From assembly GCF_001423245.1 (NCBI RefSeq), contig NZ_LMOH01000012.1, positions 521,679-585,678 of the forward strand: a stretch of DNA of 64,000 nt, read 5' to 3'. This document shows positions 38,070 to 51,123 of the stretch, piece after piece. The stretch comes from Aureimonas sp. Leaf324. GTDB taxonomy: Bacteria > Pseudomonadota > Alphaproteobacteria > Rhizobiales > Rhizobiaceae. Position numbers and translations under genes: made by a program. The notes under the pieces were generated by a model. It was not told the origin of the DNA and searched no databases. It was given only the letters and a program-made list of their open reading frames with translations. Every line of letters begins with the position of its first letter. Positions within the stretch are counted from its first letter, which is position 1.

Positions 38070-38541
38070 GGTCGGCGGTCGTAGGCGGATCGAACGCGCG
38101 GCGGGACGCCATCGACCTCGACTAGCCGAGGACGGCGGCCTGTTCGCTGCGACGTCGCAGTGTGACTGCTGCGCGACCGCTTCCGTTGTCATCCTTCGGA
38201 AAGATGCACTCGCAACACTGCGCGGAGGCGGTCGTGTCATTTCAGCGAGCGAAGCGAACGGACATCAAGGCGGTTGGCCCCTGCATCCACCATCGCCGCA
38301 GCTTCGCTCCGCTTGCGGGGAGACTGGTGCACGCCGACTGAGGCCGGCGGTCGCGAGCGGGTCGACCGCCTGGCGTGACGCCATGGTGCTGGACTTGCCG
38401 ACGACGGCGGTCTCGCTGCAGCGTTGCTCAGAGGCTCCCGCGTCACGGCGTCGGCTATCGGTTCTCCATAGAATGCACCGACAACACTGAGTGGCAGCGG
38501 ATCACGTCGTTTCGGCGAGCCAAACGAATGTCCACTTCCGG
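37998..38541 (+). repeat. Diverged tandem duplication of the rnhB 3' end, 272-bp period
   Basis: Unit 1 (37998-38269) holds the last codons of rnhB plus about 200 bp of downstream sequence. Unit 2 (38270-38541) repeats both. At 38270-38341 it would encode [23 protein letters not shown] and a stop, against [23 protein letters not shown] in rnhB. Non-coding parts also match (for example GCGGTCG after the stop, CAACACTG, GCGAGCxAAxCGAA). Clear divergence means the event is old, or the second copy came from a relative. Confidence 0.8.
38270..38341 (+). pseudogene. RNase HII C-terminal fragment
   Basis: A 24-codon remnant of an rnhB-like 3' end, with its own stop codon but no start or catalytic region. 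Substitutions relative to rnhB are partly synonymous (CAT for CAC, GCT for GCA), which suggests it was once under selection, perhaps as part of a complete homologue. Confidence 0.7.
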
Positions 38542-38640
38542 GCACGACAAGGCCGCAGTGGGAGGCGGTTCGTGCCGTTCAGGCTGCGGTGTCGCTCAGG
38601 AGGATCTGGTCTACAACCCGACAGGCCTCAAAACGCAAAA

Positions 38641-38662
38641 AAGCCGCCCCGGAGGGCGGCTT
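38641..38662 (-). terminator. Rho-independent terminator of the F0 ATP synthase operon
   Basis: On the minus strand AAGCCGCCC and GGGCGGCTT form a 9-bp stem with a 4-nt loop, followed by TTTTGCGTTTTG. It lies 25 nt after the atpF stop. Confidence 0.88.
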
Positions 38663-38686
38663 GTTCTGCTCGGTCCTACGCGGCGC

Positions 38687-39169
38687 TCAGTTGAGGCGGC
38701 GGCGCACTTCCTCGATGGAGCGCTCGGTCATCTGGCCGTCGGTGCCGAGGTGACGCTCGGCGATGACGCGGGTGGCGGCATCGATCGCGATGTTGACGGC
38801 GGAGGCGCGGACCTCGGCGATCGCGTCGGCTTCGGCCTGGGCGATCTTCTGCTCGGCGACCTGCGTGCGGCGAGCGACGTATTCCTCGCTCTTGATGCGG
38901 GCTTCCTCGACGAGGCCGGCGGCCTCGCGCTGCGCGCTGGCGACGATCTCGCGGGCTTCGGCCTCCGCCTCGCGGCGGCGGCGCTGGTAGTCGGCCAGCT
39001 GGCGCTTGGCCTCTTCCTTCAGCTCGCGGGCCTCCTCCATCTCGTTCTCGATCCGCTTGGCGCGGCTGTCGAGCGAGCGGGCGGCCATCGCCGGCGCCTT
39101 GAAGTACATCACGACGGCGAGGAAGAGGATGAGGCCGATCAGCGCCCAGAATGTTGCGTCGAATGCCAT
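38687..39169 (-). CDS. atpF: F0 ATP synthase subunit b
   Basis: A 160-aa peripheral-stalk subunit. An N-terminal membrane helix (ATFWALIGLILFLAVVMYF, about 5-23) precedes a long charged coiled coil rich in Glu, Ala and Arg, ending RSIEEVRRRLN. It joins F0 to F1 with subunit b'. It is the last gene of the operon, 11 nt after b', and is followed by a strong terminator. Confidence 0.95.
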   Translation of the reverse strand: MAFDATFWALIGLILFLAVVMYFKAPAMAARSLDSRAKRIENEMEEARELKEEAKRQLADYQRRRREAEAEAREIVASAQREAAGLVEEARIKSEEYVARRTQVAEQKIAQAEADAIAEVRASAVNIAIDAATRVIAERHLGTDGQMTERSIEEVRRRLN

Positions 39170-39180
39170 GGTTCAGCTCC

Positions 39181-39798
39181 TCAGGCGCGAACGGCGCGAA
39201 CGGCGTTGGCGACCTCGTCGTGCGAGACGCTGGCACCGGTCAGTTCGGTCAGGATGGCCTCGGCCGCATCGGTCGCGATCGTGTCGACGTCGGCGAGCGC
39301 GCGGGCCTTGATCTCGGCGATGCGGGCCTGCGCCGTCTCGAGCTTGGCGTCGAGTTCGCCCTCGATGCGCTTGCGCTCGGTGTCGGCGCTGGAGCGGGCC
39401 GAATCGCGCGCCTCGCCGGCGATCTTCTGCGAGTTGGCGCGGGCGCTGGCGAGCTCCTGCTCGTAGGCGGCCTGGGCCTCGTCGGCATCGGCGCGCATGC
39501 GCTCGGCCGCCTCGAGATCGGCGGCGATGCGCTCGCGGCGGTTCTCGAGAACCGAGGCGATGCGCGGGATGATCGTCTTCGACAGGACGTAGTAGAAGAC
39601 GCCGAAACTGATCGCCAGCCACAGGATCTGCGAGGCGAAGAATTCGGGGTTCAGCGGCGGGAAGGTACCGCCCGCTTCGTGCGCGCCCTCGGGCACGCCG
39701 ATGGCTTCCGCGGTCTGGGGAGCGGGAGCGGTGGTCAACGGCGTTCCATGCCCATCAGGCGCACCCTCTGTCTGCGCGAAAGCTTCGGTGACGAACAT
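39181..39798 (-). CDS. atpF': F0 ATP synthase subunit b'
   Basis: A 205-aa second stalk subunit, as in phototrophs and alphaproteobacteria. Residues 1-50 are a periplasmic-like, Ala/Pro/Gly-rich extension, then PPLNPEFFASQILWLAISFGVFYYVLS forms the membrane helix at about 50-75, and the rest is coiled coil. It follows atpE and precedes atpF. The duplicated, diverged b genes form a heterodimer. Confidence 0.93.
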   Translation of the reverse strand: MFVTEAFAQTEGAPDGHGTPLTTAPAPQTAEAIGVPEGAHEAGGTFPPLNPEFFASQILWLAISFGVFYYVLSKTIIPRIASVLENRRERIAADLEAAERMRADADEAQAAYEQELASARANSQKIAGEARDSARSSADTERKRIEGELDAKLETAQARIAEIKARALADVDTIATDAAEAILTELTGASVSHDEVANAVRAVRA

Positions 39799-39870
39799 GT
39801 CCTACTCCGATGATACGGGTCCGGCCGCCCCGTCCGGGGCGGCCGGCTGCACAATCCCAAGAACTTGAGA

Positions 39871-40095
39871 TTAGACGAAGAGCAGCAGCAGCGCGATGAG
39901 CAGCGAGAAGATGCCCAGAGCTTCCGTGACGGCGAAGCCGAAGATCAGGCGGCCGAACTGGCCGTCGGCAGCCGACGGGTTGCGCAGCGCGCCGGTGAGG
40001 AAGCTCGAGAAGATGTTGCCGAGCGCGAGGGCCGTGCCGGCCATGCCGAAGCAAGCCAGACCAGCGCCGATGTAACGTGCAGCTTCCGCGTCCAT
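39871..40095 (-). CDS. atpE: F0 ATP synthase subunit c
   Basis: A 74-aa ring-forming proteolipid with two membrane helices. The first is glycine-rich (YIGAGLACFGMAGTALALGNIF), and the loop reads RNPSAADGQ. The second helix carries the proton-binding Glu in FAVTEALGIFSLLIALLLLF. The Glu, with no Gln/Thr sodium ligands, suggests proton coupling. The ATG 40095 follows AAAGGAG. Confidence 0.96.
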   Translation of the reverse strand: MDAEAARYIGAGLACFGMAGTALALGNIFSSFLTGALRNPSAADGQFGRLIFGFAVTEALGIFSLLIALLLLFV

Positions 40096-40169
40096 GAGAA
40101 ACTCCTTTAGTGGATCGTGCGGGGGATTGAGGCCCGCGACCGAGACGGCCGCGCGACGAGGGGATGCGG

Positions 40170-40919
40170 TCAGTGGTGAACGTGGACCGCGTCGTTGAGG
40201 TACATGCAGGTCAGGACCGCGAAGACGTAGGCCTGCAGGAACGCCACGAGGAATTCGAGCGCCGTGATGCCGACGGTCATGAGCAGCGGCAGGATCGCGC
40301 CGCCCACGCCCACCGCGCCGAGCGCGCCGAGCGAGGTCACGAAGCCCGCGAAGACCTTGAGCGTGATGTGGCCCGCCAGCATGTTGGCGAAGAGACGAAC
40401 CGAGAGCGAGACCGGGCGCGACAGGAACGAGATGATCTCGATCAGCACCACGAAGGGCACGACGGCCGCCGGAACGCCGGAGGGGACGAAGACCTTGAAC
40501 CAGCCGAGGCCATGGCCCTTGATGCCGGCGACGACCACCGTGCCGATCACGAGCAGCGCCAGCGCGAAGGTGACGATCAGGTGGCTGGTCACGGTGAAGA
40601 AATACGGGAACATCCCGAGGAGGTTCGCCACCAGGATGAACATGAAGAGCGAGAACACGAGGGGGAAGAACTTCATCCCCTTCGATCCCGCCGCGTCGCG
40701 CAGCATGCTGGCGATGAATTCGTAGGAGAGTTCCGAGACCGACTGCGAGCGGCTCGGCACCAGTCCGCGCCCGCGGGTCGACCAATACAGGAAGCCCGTG
40801 GCGACCGCGACAGTCGCGACCATGAACAACGAAGAATTGGTGAACGAGAAATCGACCCCGCCGATTTCGATCGGAACCAGCCGAGAAATCTGAAACTGAT
40901 GAAGGGGATCGTTCGCCAA
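40170..40919 (-). CDS. atpB: F0 ATP synthase subunit a
   Basis: A 249-aa proton-channel subunit. It has the essential Arg in [14 protein letters not shown] and the later [13 protein letters not shown] helix. I assign a TTG start at 40919: the family N-terminus ([10 protein letters not shown]) begins there, and AGAGGA lies at ribosome-site distance. No ATG or GTG is available close to it in frame. It follows atpI after 113 nt and precedes atpE. Confidence 0.93.
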   Translation of the reverse strand: MANDPLHQFQISRLVPIEIGGVDFSFTNSSLFMVATVAVATGFLYWSTRGRGLVPSRSQSVSELSYEFIASMLRDAAGSKGMKFFPLVFSLFMFILVANLLGMFPYFFTVTSHLIVTFALALLVIGTVVVAGIKGHGLGWFKVFVPSGVPAAVVPFVVLIEIISFLSRPVSLSVRLFANMLAGHITLKVFAGFVTSLGALGAVGVGGAILPLLMTVGITALEFLVAFLQAYVFAVLTCMYLNDAVHVHH

Positions 40920-41032
40920 ACGCTTGGTCCTCTTATGCTCGCCCTCTCGGAGCGAGACTGCCATAGCGTCCTGAACCGCGCTTCGCAACACCCTCCGGGG
41001 CGAAATGCCTGCTCTGTCCCCGTGCGATCCAC

Positions 41033-41374
41033 TTATCGTGAAGGGGGATCGCTCGGCGGGGTCGGCTGGCTGGCCGAACGGATGACGTTGAGGACGCCGG
41101 CAGCGAAGCCGAGAAGCAGGAAGACGATCAATCCGAAGGGCGTCGTTCCGAAAAGCTGGTCGATGCCGTAGCCGATCACCGCGCCGACGACGACGCCGGC
41201 GATGAACTCGCTGGCGATCTTCAGCCCCTGCGCCATGCCCTGCATGGAACCGGGCTTGCCGTCGGTCTCGGGCAGGAGCGTCTTCTGCGTCGCCTTGAAG
41301 TGGTCGAGGCGGGCCTGCAGGCGGGCGCGGTCGGCGGCGCGCTCGGCGTCGGTCTTGTCGCTGTCGTCGTTCAT
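41033..41374 (-). CDS. atpI: ATP synthase protein I
   Basis: A 113-aa AtpI/AtpZ-type assembly factor for the c-ring. The charged cytoplasmic N-terminus ([18 protein letters not shown]) is followed by two membrane helices ([20 protein letters not shown] and [20 protein letters not shown]). The start ATG 41374 was preferred to 41419 for its family-like N-terminus. First gene of the F0 operon; F1 genes are not in the window. Confidence 0.88.
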   Translation of the reverse strand: MNDDSDKTDAERAADRARLQARLDHFKATQKTLLPETDGKPGSMQGMAQGLKIASEFIAGVVVGAVIGYGIDQLFGTTPFGLIVFLLLGFAAGVLNVIRSASQPTPPSDPPSR

Positions 41375-41496
41375 CGCGTGTCGCCCTGCCGGGAGCGGCA
41401 AGCCTCCCGGCCGCCGCATCCTTCACTTCGCCGTGTCCGGCAAGATGCCGGTGCCCTCCCCGCATCTAAGGCAGGCGGGCGCTTGGCGACAGGGCG

Positions 41497-42696
41497 TCAG
41501 CGCCAGCCGCCGCCGTAGGTGCGATAGAAGACGTGCAGGCCGATCTTGTCGACCTTCTGCATGGTCTTCGCCCAGCGGGGCCGGACGTAAGTCGCATGAT
41601 AGTGGGTCGCCGAGCCGACTTCGGGCAGCCACGTCTTGCCGCGCGTTACCTCGTCGGCGATCCGCTTGGCGGTGCCGTAGGCGCGCTTGTTCCAGATGAC
41701 GTCCTTCACGCCGTCGCAGGCGAACGAGAACTGGCAGCGATTCTTCCAGTCCTGGTTCTGGTAGACGACGCCGCAGATCGTCTTCGGATAGGCGGGATTG
41801 CGCACGCGGTTGAGGATCACCTGCGCGACCGCCGCCTGACCCTTCTCGGTCTCGCCGCGCGCCTCGAAATAGATGCCGTTGGCGAGGCAAGTCTGTTCTT
41901 TCTCGGTGAAGGAGGACGCCGGCAGGATCGAGGCGGCCCAGGAATGGTCCTTCGGCGAGATCGGCGGAATGAAGTCCTGCCCCTGCGGATGGAGCACGGC
42001 GTCGAAGAGGCTGGAATGCCCGGGCTGGGATTCGGGCGCATAGGCCGCCAGCGTCTGCAAGGCGTCGACCTTGCCGGCGGGAATGGCGTCGGACGCGGGC
42101 TTGTCGCGGCGCGCGGCGACCGGGACGGGATCCGGCGTCGCGGACACGCCTGCCTCCGCGCCGCTGCGGCGGAAGGCCGCGACGCGCGTCGGCCCGCCGA
42201 ACGGCATCGGGCCGGCGAGCGCGGTGCGCATCTCGTCGTCGCCCATGGCGAGGCCCGGACGCAGAAGGTTGGTCGCGGCGACGATGGCGCCGGCCGCGAA
42301 CTTCGGCTGCACGGCGGCGAGCGGCCGGGGGCCGACGCGCCCTCCCCGCTCGGCGGGAATGCGGGCCGAGCCGTCGCGCACGAACACCGAGCCGTCGGCC
42401 GGCTGCGCCACGAGATCGGCATCGCCATCGTCGAAGCCGGGATTGCCGGCGAAGGCGGAGAGCGTGAGGAGAGGGCCGGCCAGATCGTCCGGCGCCCCGG
42501 CCGCCGACAGGTCGGCGTTCGGCAGCGTGGTCGGCAGGGCGGGGAGAATCAGAAGCGCGGCACCGATCGACAGGATCGTGCGACGAAACGCGGCGCGGCG
42601 TGCGGCGGATCTTCGGTCCGCCCTGCGGGCGCCGTGCTTCGCTGTTCTCATGACCGGCTTCCGCATGGGTTCCATCGGAAGACGATCATCGCTCAT
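41497..42696 (-). CDS. SleB-like cell wall hydrolase
   Basis: A 399-aa protein. Near residues 38-60 there is a membrane or signal segment (ILSIGAALLILPALPTTL) after a basic N-terminus. The middle is low-complexity. Residues about 275-399 form the Hydrolase_2 domain (LANGIYFEARGETEKGQAAVAQVILNRV, YPKTICGVVYQ, SATHYHATYVRPRW), as in spore cortex-lytic enzymes; in non-sporulating alphaproteobacteria these act in wall turnover. A 9-bp inverted repeat overlaps its start codon, so it may be regulated there. It may be co-transcribed with der, 55 nt upstream. Confidence 0.85.
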   Translation of the reverse strand: MSDDRLPMEPMRKPVMRTAKHGARRADRRSAARRAAFRRTILSIGAALLILPALPTTLPNADLSAAGAPDDLAGPLLTLSAFAGNPGFDDGDADLVAQPADGSVFVRDGSARIPAERGGRVGPRPLAAVQPKFAAGAIVAATNLLRPGLAMGDDEMRTALAGPMPFGGPTRVAAFRRSGAEAGVSATPDPVPVAARRDKPASDAIPAGKVDALQTLAAYAPESQPGHSSLFDAVLHPQGQDFIPPISPKDHSWAASILPASSFTEKEQTCLANGIYFEARGETEKGQAAVAQVILNRVRNPAYPKTICGVVYQNQDWKNRCQFSFACDGVKDVIWNKRAYGTAKRIADEVTRGKTWLPEVGSATHYHATYVRPRWAKTMQKVDKIGLHVFYRTYGGGWR

Positions 42697-42720
42697 TAAC
42701 CTTATCGGAAAGTTAATGAG
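42692..42720. promoter_or_regulatory. Inverted repeat over the sleB-like start codon
   Basis: CTCATTAAC (42692-42700) and GTTAATGAG (42712-42720) form a perfect 9-bp inverted repeat with an 11-nt spacer. The gene's ATG lies inside one arm. It could be a regulator's operator or a weak hairpin that hides the ribosome site. Confidence 0.5.
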
Positions 42721-42751
42721 CCGGACGGGCGGCCGCTGCCGCCCTCGTCCG

Positions 42752-44161
42752 TCAGAACTTCTTGGCCTTGTGCGCGTAGGGGTTATCGGACTTGCGCATC
42801 ATCATGCGGATCGGGATGCCGGCGAGGCCGAACTGCTCGCGCAGGCCGTTGACGAGGTAGCGCGTGTAGGCCGTGCCCACCGCTTCGGGTCGCGACGTGT
42901 GGAGGATGAAGGTCGGCGGGCGGGTCTTGATCTGCGTCATGTACTTGATGTTGACGCGCCGGCCCGAGACCGCGGGGGGCGGATGGTGCGAGACCATGCG
43001 CTCGAGCCACTGGTTGAGCTTGGCGGTGGAGATGCGCCGGTTCCAGGTCTCGTGGGTCTCGGTGATCGCCTTCATCAGGCGGTCGAGCCCCTCGCCGGTC
43101 GCACCCGCGACGGTGACGGCCTTGACGCCGCGCACCTGCGGCAGGAGACGCTCGGTCTTCTCGCGCAGGTCCGCCAGCACCGCCTGGCGATCCTCGACGA
43201 GGTCCCATTTGTTGAAGGCGAGAACCGGCGCCCGGCCCTCGCGCGCGATGAGATCGACCAGCGTCAGGTCCTGCTTCTCGAAGGGGATCGTCACGTCGAA
43301 GACGATCACGACGACCTCGGCGAAGCGGATGGCGCGCAGCGCGTCGGCGACCGACAGCTTCTCCAGCTTCTCCTGCACGCGCGCCCGGCGGCGCATGCCG
43401 GCGGTGTCGAACATCTTCACGCGGCGACCGCGCCACTCCCACTCGACCGAGATCGAATCGCGCGTGATGCCGGCCTCGGGGCCCGTCAGCAGCCGGTCCT
43501 CGCCGAGGAAGCGGTTGACGAGCGTCGACTTGCCGGCGTTCGGGCGGCCGACGATCGCGATGTTGAGCGGCTTCGTCGCGTCGTAGCGCTCGATCGGCTC
43601 GCCGTCCTCGTCGAACTCGATCTCGGCATCCGGATCGGCGTCGGCGGCATCGGGGTCCTCGAAGGCCTCGATCCCCAGCGCCTCGACGATCGCATCGCGC
43701 AGGTCACCCATGCCTTCGCCGTGCTCGGCCGAGATGGCGCAGGGCTGGCCGAGGCCGAGCGAGAAGGCGTCGTAGAAGCCCGTGTCCGAGCCGCGCGCCT
43801 CGGCCTTGTTGGCGACGAGGATCACCGGCTTGCCCCGGCGGCGCAGGAGATCGCCGAACGTCTCGTCCTGCGGCGTGACGCCGGCCTTGGCATCCACCAC
43901 GAAGAGGGACAGGTCGGCGTCCTGGATCGCCAGCTCGGTCTGGGCGCGCATGCGCCCTTCCAGCGTGTCGGCGCCCGCCTCCTCGAGACCGGCCGTGTCG
44001 ATGACGCGGAAGTCGAGGTCGAGCAGGCGCGCCTCCCCCTCGCGCCGGTCGCGCGTGACGCCCGGCCGGTCGTCCACCAGCGCGAGCTTGCGCCCGACCA
44101 GCCGGTTGAACAGGGTGGACTTGCCGACGTTCGGCCGACCGATGATGGCGATGGTGACCAT
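42752..44161 (-). CDS. der: Ribosome-biogenesis GTPase Der (EngA)
   Basis: A 469-aa protein with two tandem GTPase domains, involved in 50S assembly. G1 motifs are [13 protein letters not shown] (about 8-20) and [13 protein letters not shown] (about 205-217). Switch motifs DTAGLEE and DTAGMRR, and the NKAE and NKWD base-recognition motifs, are present, with a KH-like C-terminal domain. The start ATG 44161 gives the family N-terminus. The acidic linker between domains is longer than in E. coli ([20 protein letters not shown]). It follows the YfgM-like gene by 19 nt. Confidence 0.95.
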   Translation of the reverse strand: MVTIAIIGRPNVGKSTLFNRLVGRKLALVDDRPGVTRDRREGEARLLDLDFRVIDTAGLEEAGADTLEGRMRAQTELAIQDADLSLFVVDAKAGVTPQDETFGDLLRRRGKPVILVANKAEARGSDTGFYDAFSLGLGQPCAISAEHGEGMGDLRDAIVEALGIEAFEDPDAADADPDAEIEFDEDGEPIERYDATKPLNIAIVGRPNAGKSTLVNRFLGEDRLLTGPEAGITRDSISVEWEWRGRRVKMFDTAGMRRRARVQEKLEKLSVADALRAIRFAEVVVIVFDVTIPFEKQDLTLVDLIAREGRAPVLAFNKWDLVEDRQAVLADLREKTERLLPQVRGVKAVTVAGATGEGLDRLMKAITETHETWNRRISTAKLNQWLERMVSHHPPPAVSGRRVNIKYMTQIKTRPPTFILHTSRPEAVGTAYTRYLVNGLREQFGLAGIPIRMMMRKSDNPYAHKAKKF

Positions 44162-44180
44162 GGTGTCCTCGTGGCTCCCG

Positions 44181-44990
44181 TCAGGCCGGGGGCTGGGCAG
44201 GCGCTGCCGGCGCAGGCGCCTCGGCCGGCGCGGCGGGGGCCGCGGGGGCCGGCGCCGCGGGAGCGGTGGGTGCGGCATCCGGGGCCGCTGCGGGGGTTTC
44301 GGTGACGGGCGCGGCCGGCGTCGCTGTGGGCGCGGCGGGCGTCGAGGCCGCGATCAGCTCCTGCATCAGGCCGGCGCGGCGGCGGATGCCGTTCGGGGCG
44401 CCGAGGTCTTCCTGCAGCTGGTCGAACATCGTGCGGGCGGTTTCGATATCCTGCGCCTTCCAGGCGGCGAGCCCCAACGCCTCGCGCGCGGGGAAGCGCA
44501 GCGGTTCCGCATCGCCGGTGAGGCGTTCGACGCGGGCGCGCACATCGGCGAGCGAACCGTGATCGACGAGAAGATAGGCCGCGCGCACGGCGGCCATGTC
44601 GCGCAGGCCCTGCGGCGCGCCGGACGTGTTGGCCACCTCGTCGAAGGCGGCGACGGCCGCTGCGGGATCGTCGGCGACGCGCGCTTCGGCGAGCCGCATG
44701 CGCGCGAGCGCTGGGTAGGCGCCGACGCCGTTCTGCGAGAGACCGTCGAGGATGGTGTTCCCCTCCTTCGTCTTGCCCTCCGAGTAGAGCGCCGTCGCCT
44801 GGAGAAGCCGGTCGCCGTCGGCGGCCGCGACGCCCGCTTGATAGCGCTGCCAGAGAACGTAGCCGGCGACGCCGAGCACGATCAGCACCGAGACGATCAC
44901 GGCGGCCGTGCCGTAGCGGATCCACAACGCGCGGACACGCTCCTGACGAAGCTCCTCGTTCACCTCGCGAACGAATGTGTCATTGCTCAT
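44181..44990 (-). CDS. YfgM-like membrane TPR protein
   Basis: A 269-aa protein of the TPR_21 type. The cytoplasmic N-terminus ([17 protein letters not shown]) is followed by one helix at about 28-48 and periplasmic TPR-like helices. The last 65 residues are almost only Ala, Pro, Thr and Glu, like a flexible tail. YfgM in E. coli is an ancillary partner of the SecYEG/PpiD translocon. Placement before der is usual in this group. Confidence 0.8.
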   Translation of the reverse strand: MSNDTFVREVNEELRQERVRALWIRYGTAAVIVSVLIVLGVAGYVLWQRYQAGVAAADGDRLLQATALYSEGKTKEGNTILDGLSQNGVGAYPALARMRLAEARVADDPAAAVAAFDEVANTSGAPQGLRDMAAVRAAYLLVDHGSLADVRARVERLTGDAEPLRFPAREALGLAAWKAQDIETARTMFDQLQEDLGAPNGIRRRAGLMQELIAASTPAAPTATPAAPVTETPAAAPDAAPTAPAAPAPAAPAAPAEAPAPAAPAQPPA

Positions 44991-45181
44991 GGACGCTCAA
45001 CCTTGGCGCTGGATCGGGTGGCCGGCATGGCCGGGCCGGATAGGCCTGCGCTTTTGAACGATTTTTCCCCGCGAAGGAAGCCATCGGCCGGTCGCATGCG
45101 GTTTTCCGCGGCGCGCACTCCCCTCGGGCCGCGCCGGAACGCGGCGTCGACCGTCTGGGATCGGCGGGGCCTGAACGCAAG

Positions 45182-45211
45182 AAGGGCGCGGGGATCGTGG
45201 CCTGCGCCCTT
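45182..45211 (-). terminator. Terminator-like hairpin after the mcp gene
   Basis: AAGGGCGC and GCGCCCTT form an 8-bp stem with a 14-nt loop, 36 nt after the mcp stop, followed by CTTGCG. Long loop and short T run, so moderate confidence. Confidence 0.5.
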
Positions 45212-45246
45212 GTTCGATCGATGGAGCGGCCGCAGGCCCGCCGGGG

Positions 45247-49672
<4,426 letters not shown>

Positions 49673-49725
49673 GGACGGGTCCCTTGACTGCGGCTTCGAA
49701 CGGGGTGCGGCGGGCGGTCGGATCG

Positions 49726-50088
49726 TTACGGGGCGACGCGGTTGATGGCGTCGACGAGCTTCTTCGGATCGAACGGCTTGACGATCCAGCCGGTGGCGCC
49801 GGCGGCCTTGGCGCGGGCCTTCTTCTGCGCGTCGTTCTCGGTGGTGAGCACCAGAACCGGGATCGCCCGCTTGTCGGCATTGGCGCGCAGCTGCTCGATG
49901 AAGGTGAGGCCGTCCATGCGGGGCATGTTGACGTCGGTCACGATCACGTCGGGATCGCAGCCGGCCAGAACCTCCAGGCCGTGGACGCCGTCCTCTGCCT
50001 GCACCACGTCGAAGCCGGCGCCGGCGAGCGCCGCCCGCAACATGTCGCGCATCGTCCGCGAGTCATCTACGGTCAAGATCGTCTTCAC
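49726..50088 (-). CDS. cheY: CheY response regulator (CheY1-like)
   Basis: A single receiver domain of 120 aa. The phospho-acceptor is Asp52 in VTDVNMPRMDG; acidic pocket DD at 8-9; Thr near 82 (VLTT) and Lys near 104 (IVKPFDPKK). In Sinorhizobium, CheY1 next to cheA acts as a phosphate sink while CheY2 drives the motor; position next to cheA suggests the same here. It lies 116 nt after cheT. Confidence 0.92.
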   Translation of the reverse strand: MKTILTVDDSRTMRDMLRAALAGAGFDVVQAEDGVHGLEVLAGCDPDVIVTDVNMPRMDGLTFIEQLRANADKRAIPVLVLTTENDAQKKARAKAAGATGWIVKPFDPKKLVDAINRVAP

Positions 50089-50204
50089 GACCGGTTCCTT
50101 TCTGAAATCGGTGTCATAGGTTTACTGTAGTCTGCAGAAATTTCTTCTTCGTGAACAAGTCCGACGTTGACACGGTGGACCTGGAACTTCGTTTCTGCCG
50201 AGAG

Positions 50205-50537
50205 CTAGAACAGGTCGAGGTCGCCCGACTGCACTTCGGCTTCCGTGAGGCCGCAGAGGCGCGTGGCGAGCGCCGACAGGCGGATCGCCGAGAGCGGCCC
50301 CTGAAGCTCGTGTTCCGGACCGCCCGCAAACGCCGGCGCGCTGGTGCGCACGAAGCCTTCGAGCTCGGCGATCGTCTGGCTGAGGAGGTCGTGGCTCTGC
50401 GCCACGATCATCGCGTCGGGGCCGAGGCCGACCGGCGCGATCAGTCCTTCGAGGCGCGTGGCGGCGGCCGTGAGCCGGGCCAGTTCGTCCGCGAGGCGGT
50501 CCAGAAGGAGGTGGGCGGACATCGCACTTCCGGTCAT
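50205..50537 (-). CDS. cheT: CheT-like chemotaxis protein with CheZ-type DxxxQ motif
   Basis: A 110-aa, largely helical protein just after cheD, where Sinorhizobium has cheT. Residues 50-54 (DLLSQ, within AQSHDLLSQTIAEL) match the DxxxQ phosphatase motif of CheZ (QDLTGQVI in E. coli). The C-terminus, SGDLDLF, resembles the CheZ C-terminal CheY-binding peptide (which ends DDLLDSLGF) and is almost the same as the CheD tail. Phosphatase activity on CheY is an inference. The start is ATG 50537; ATG 50522 is a good alternative with GGAAG upstream. Confidence 0.75.
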   Translation of the reverse strand: MTGSAMSAHLLLDRLADELARLTAAATRLEGLIAPVGLGPDAMIVAQSHDLLSQTIAELEGFVRTSAPAFAGGPEHELQGPLSAIRLSALATRLCGLTEAEVQSGDLDLF

Positions 50538-50550
50538 GCCGTCCAGGTCC

Positions 50551-51123
50551 TCAGAAGAGTTCGAGATCGCCGCCGGAGGCGGGCGCCACGACGGGCGGAG
50601 GCGCCATGATCTTCGGCATGGCCTTGTCGCTCGGCTCCATCAGGATCTGCCGCGCGCGGCCGCTGACCGGCCAGAACTCGATGCGCCGCCCCTGCGTGCC
50701 GCCGAGGCTGCCGCCGCTGTATGCGATGCCTTCGAGCTCCAGGAAACGCTTGGCGAAGCTCGCGTTCTTGGCACCGATGTCGGACAGGCCGACCATCGTG
50801 CGGGCGCCGCCGAAGAGCTTGGCCTCGAGCGCATGCTTGCGCGCGCCCTTCTTGAGAAGGCCGTTGACGAGGAGCTCCATCAGGTAGAGCCCGTAGCTCT
50901 GCATGCTCGTCGAGGACGAGCCCATGCCGTCGCCCGGCAGGAGAAAGTGGTTCATGCCACCGACCCCGGCGCCGGGGTCGCGGATGCAGGCGGCGATGCA
51001 CGATCCCAGAAGCGTGGTGAACACGACGTTGGGCCGGTCGTCGACCTGGGCCTCCCCCTGGATCAGGTTGATGCGCAGGCGATCCGACGGGGCGGACGCG
51101 GGGGAGAGCGACGTCAGGCTCAT
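50551..51123 (-). CDS. cheD: Chemoreceptor glutamine deamidase CheD
   Basis: A 190-aa deamidase that converts receptor Gln to Glu. The catalytic Cys lies in LLGSCIAACIRDP and the His in GGMNHFLLPGDG. The last residues are GGDLELF, shared with the neighbouring CheT. The ATG 51123 overlaps the cheY2 stop (ATGA), and cheT follows after 13 nt. Confidence 0.94.
   Translation of the reverse strand: MSLTSLSPASAPSDRLRINLIQGEAQVDDRPNVVFTTLLGSCIAACIRDPGAGVGGMNHFLLPGDGMGSSSTSMQSYGLYLMELLVNGLLKKGARKHALEAKLFGGARTMVGLSDIGAKNASFAKRFLELEGIAYSGGSLGGTQGRRIEFWPVSGRARQILMEPSDKAMPKIMAPPPVVAPASGGDLELF

Noticed and set aside
42697-42715. Paired TTAA elements as a CtrA site
   Set aside because: CtrA sites are TTAA-N7-TTAA; the spacing here is about 11-13 nt and the elements form an inverted repeat.
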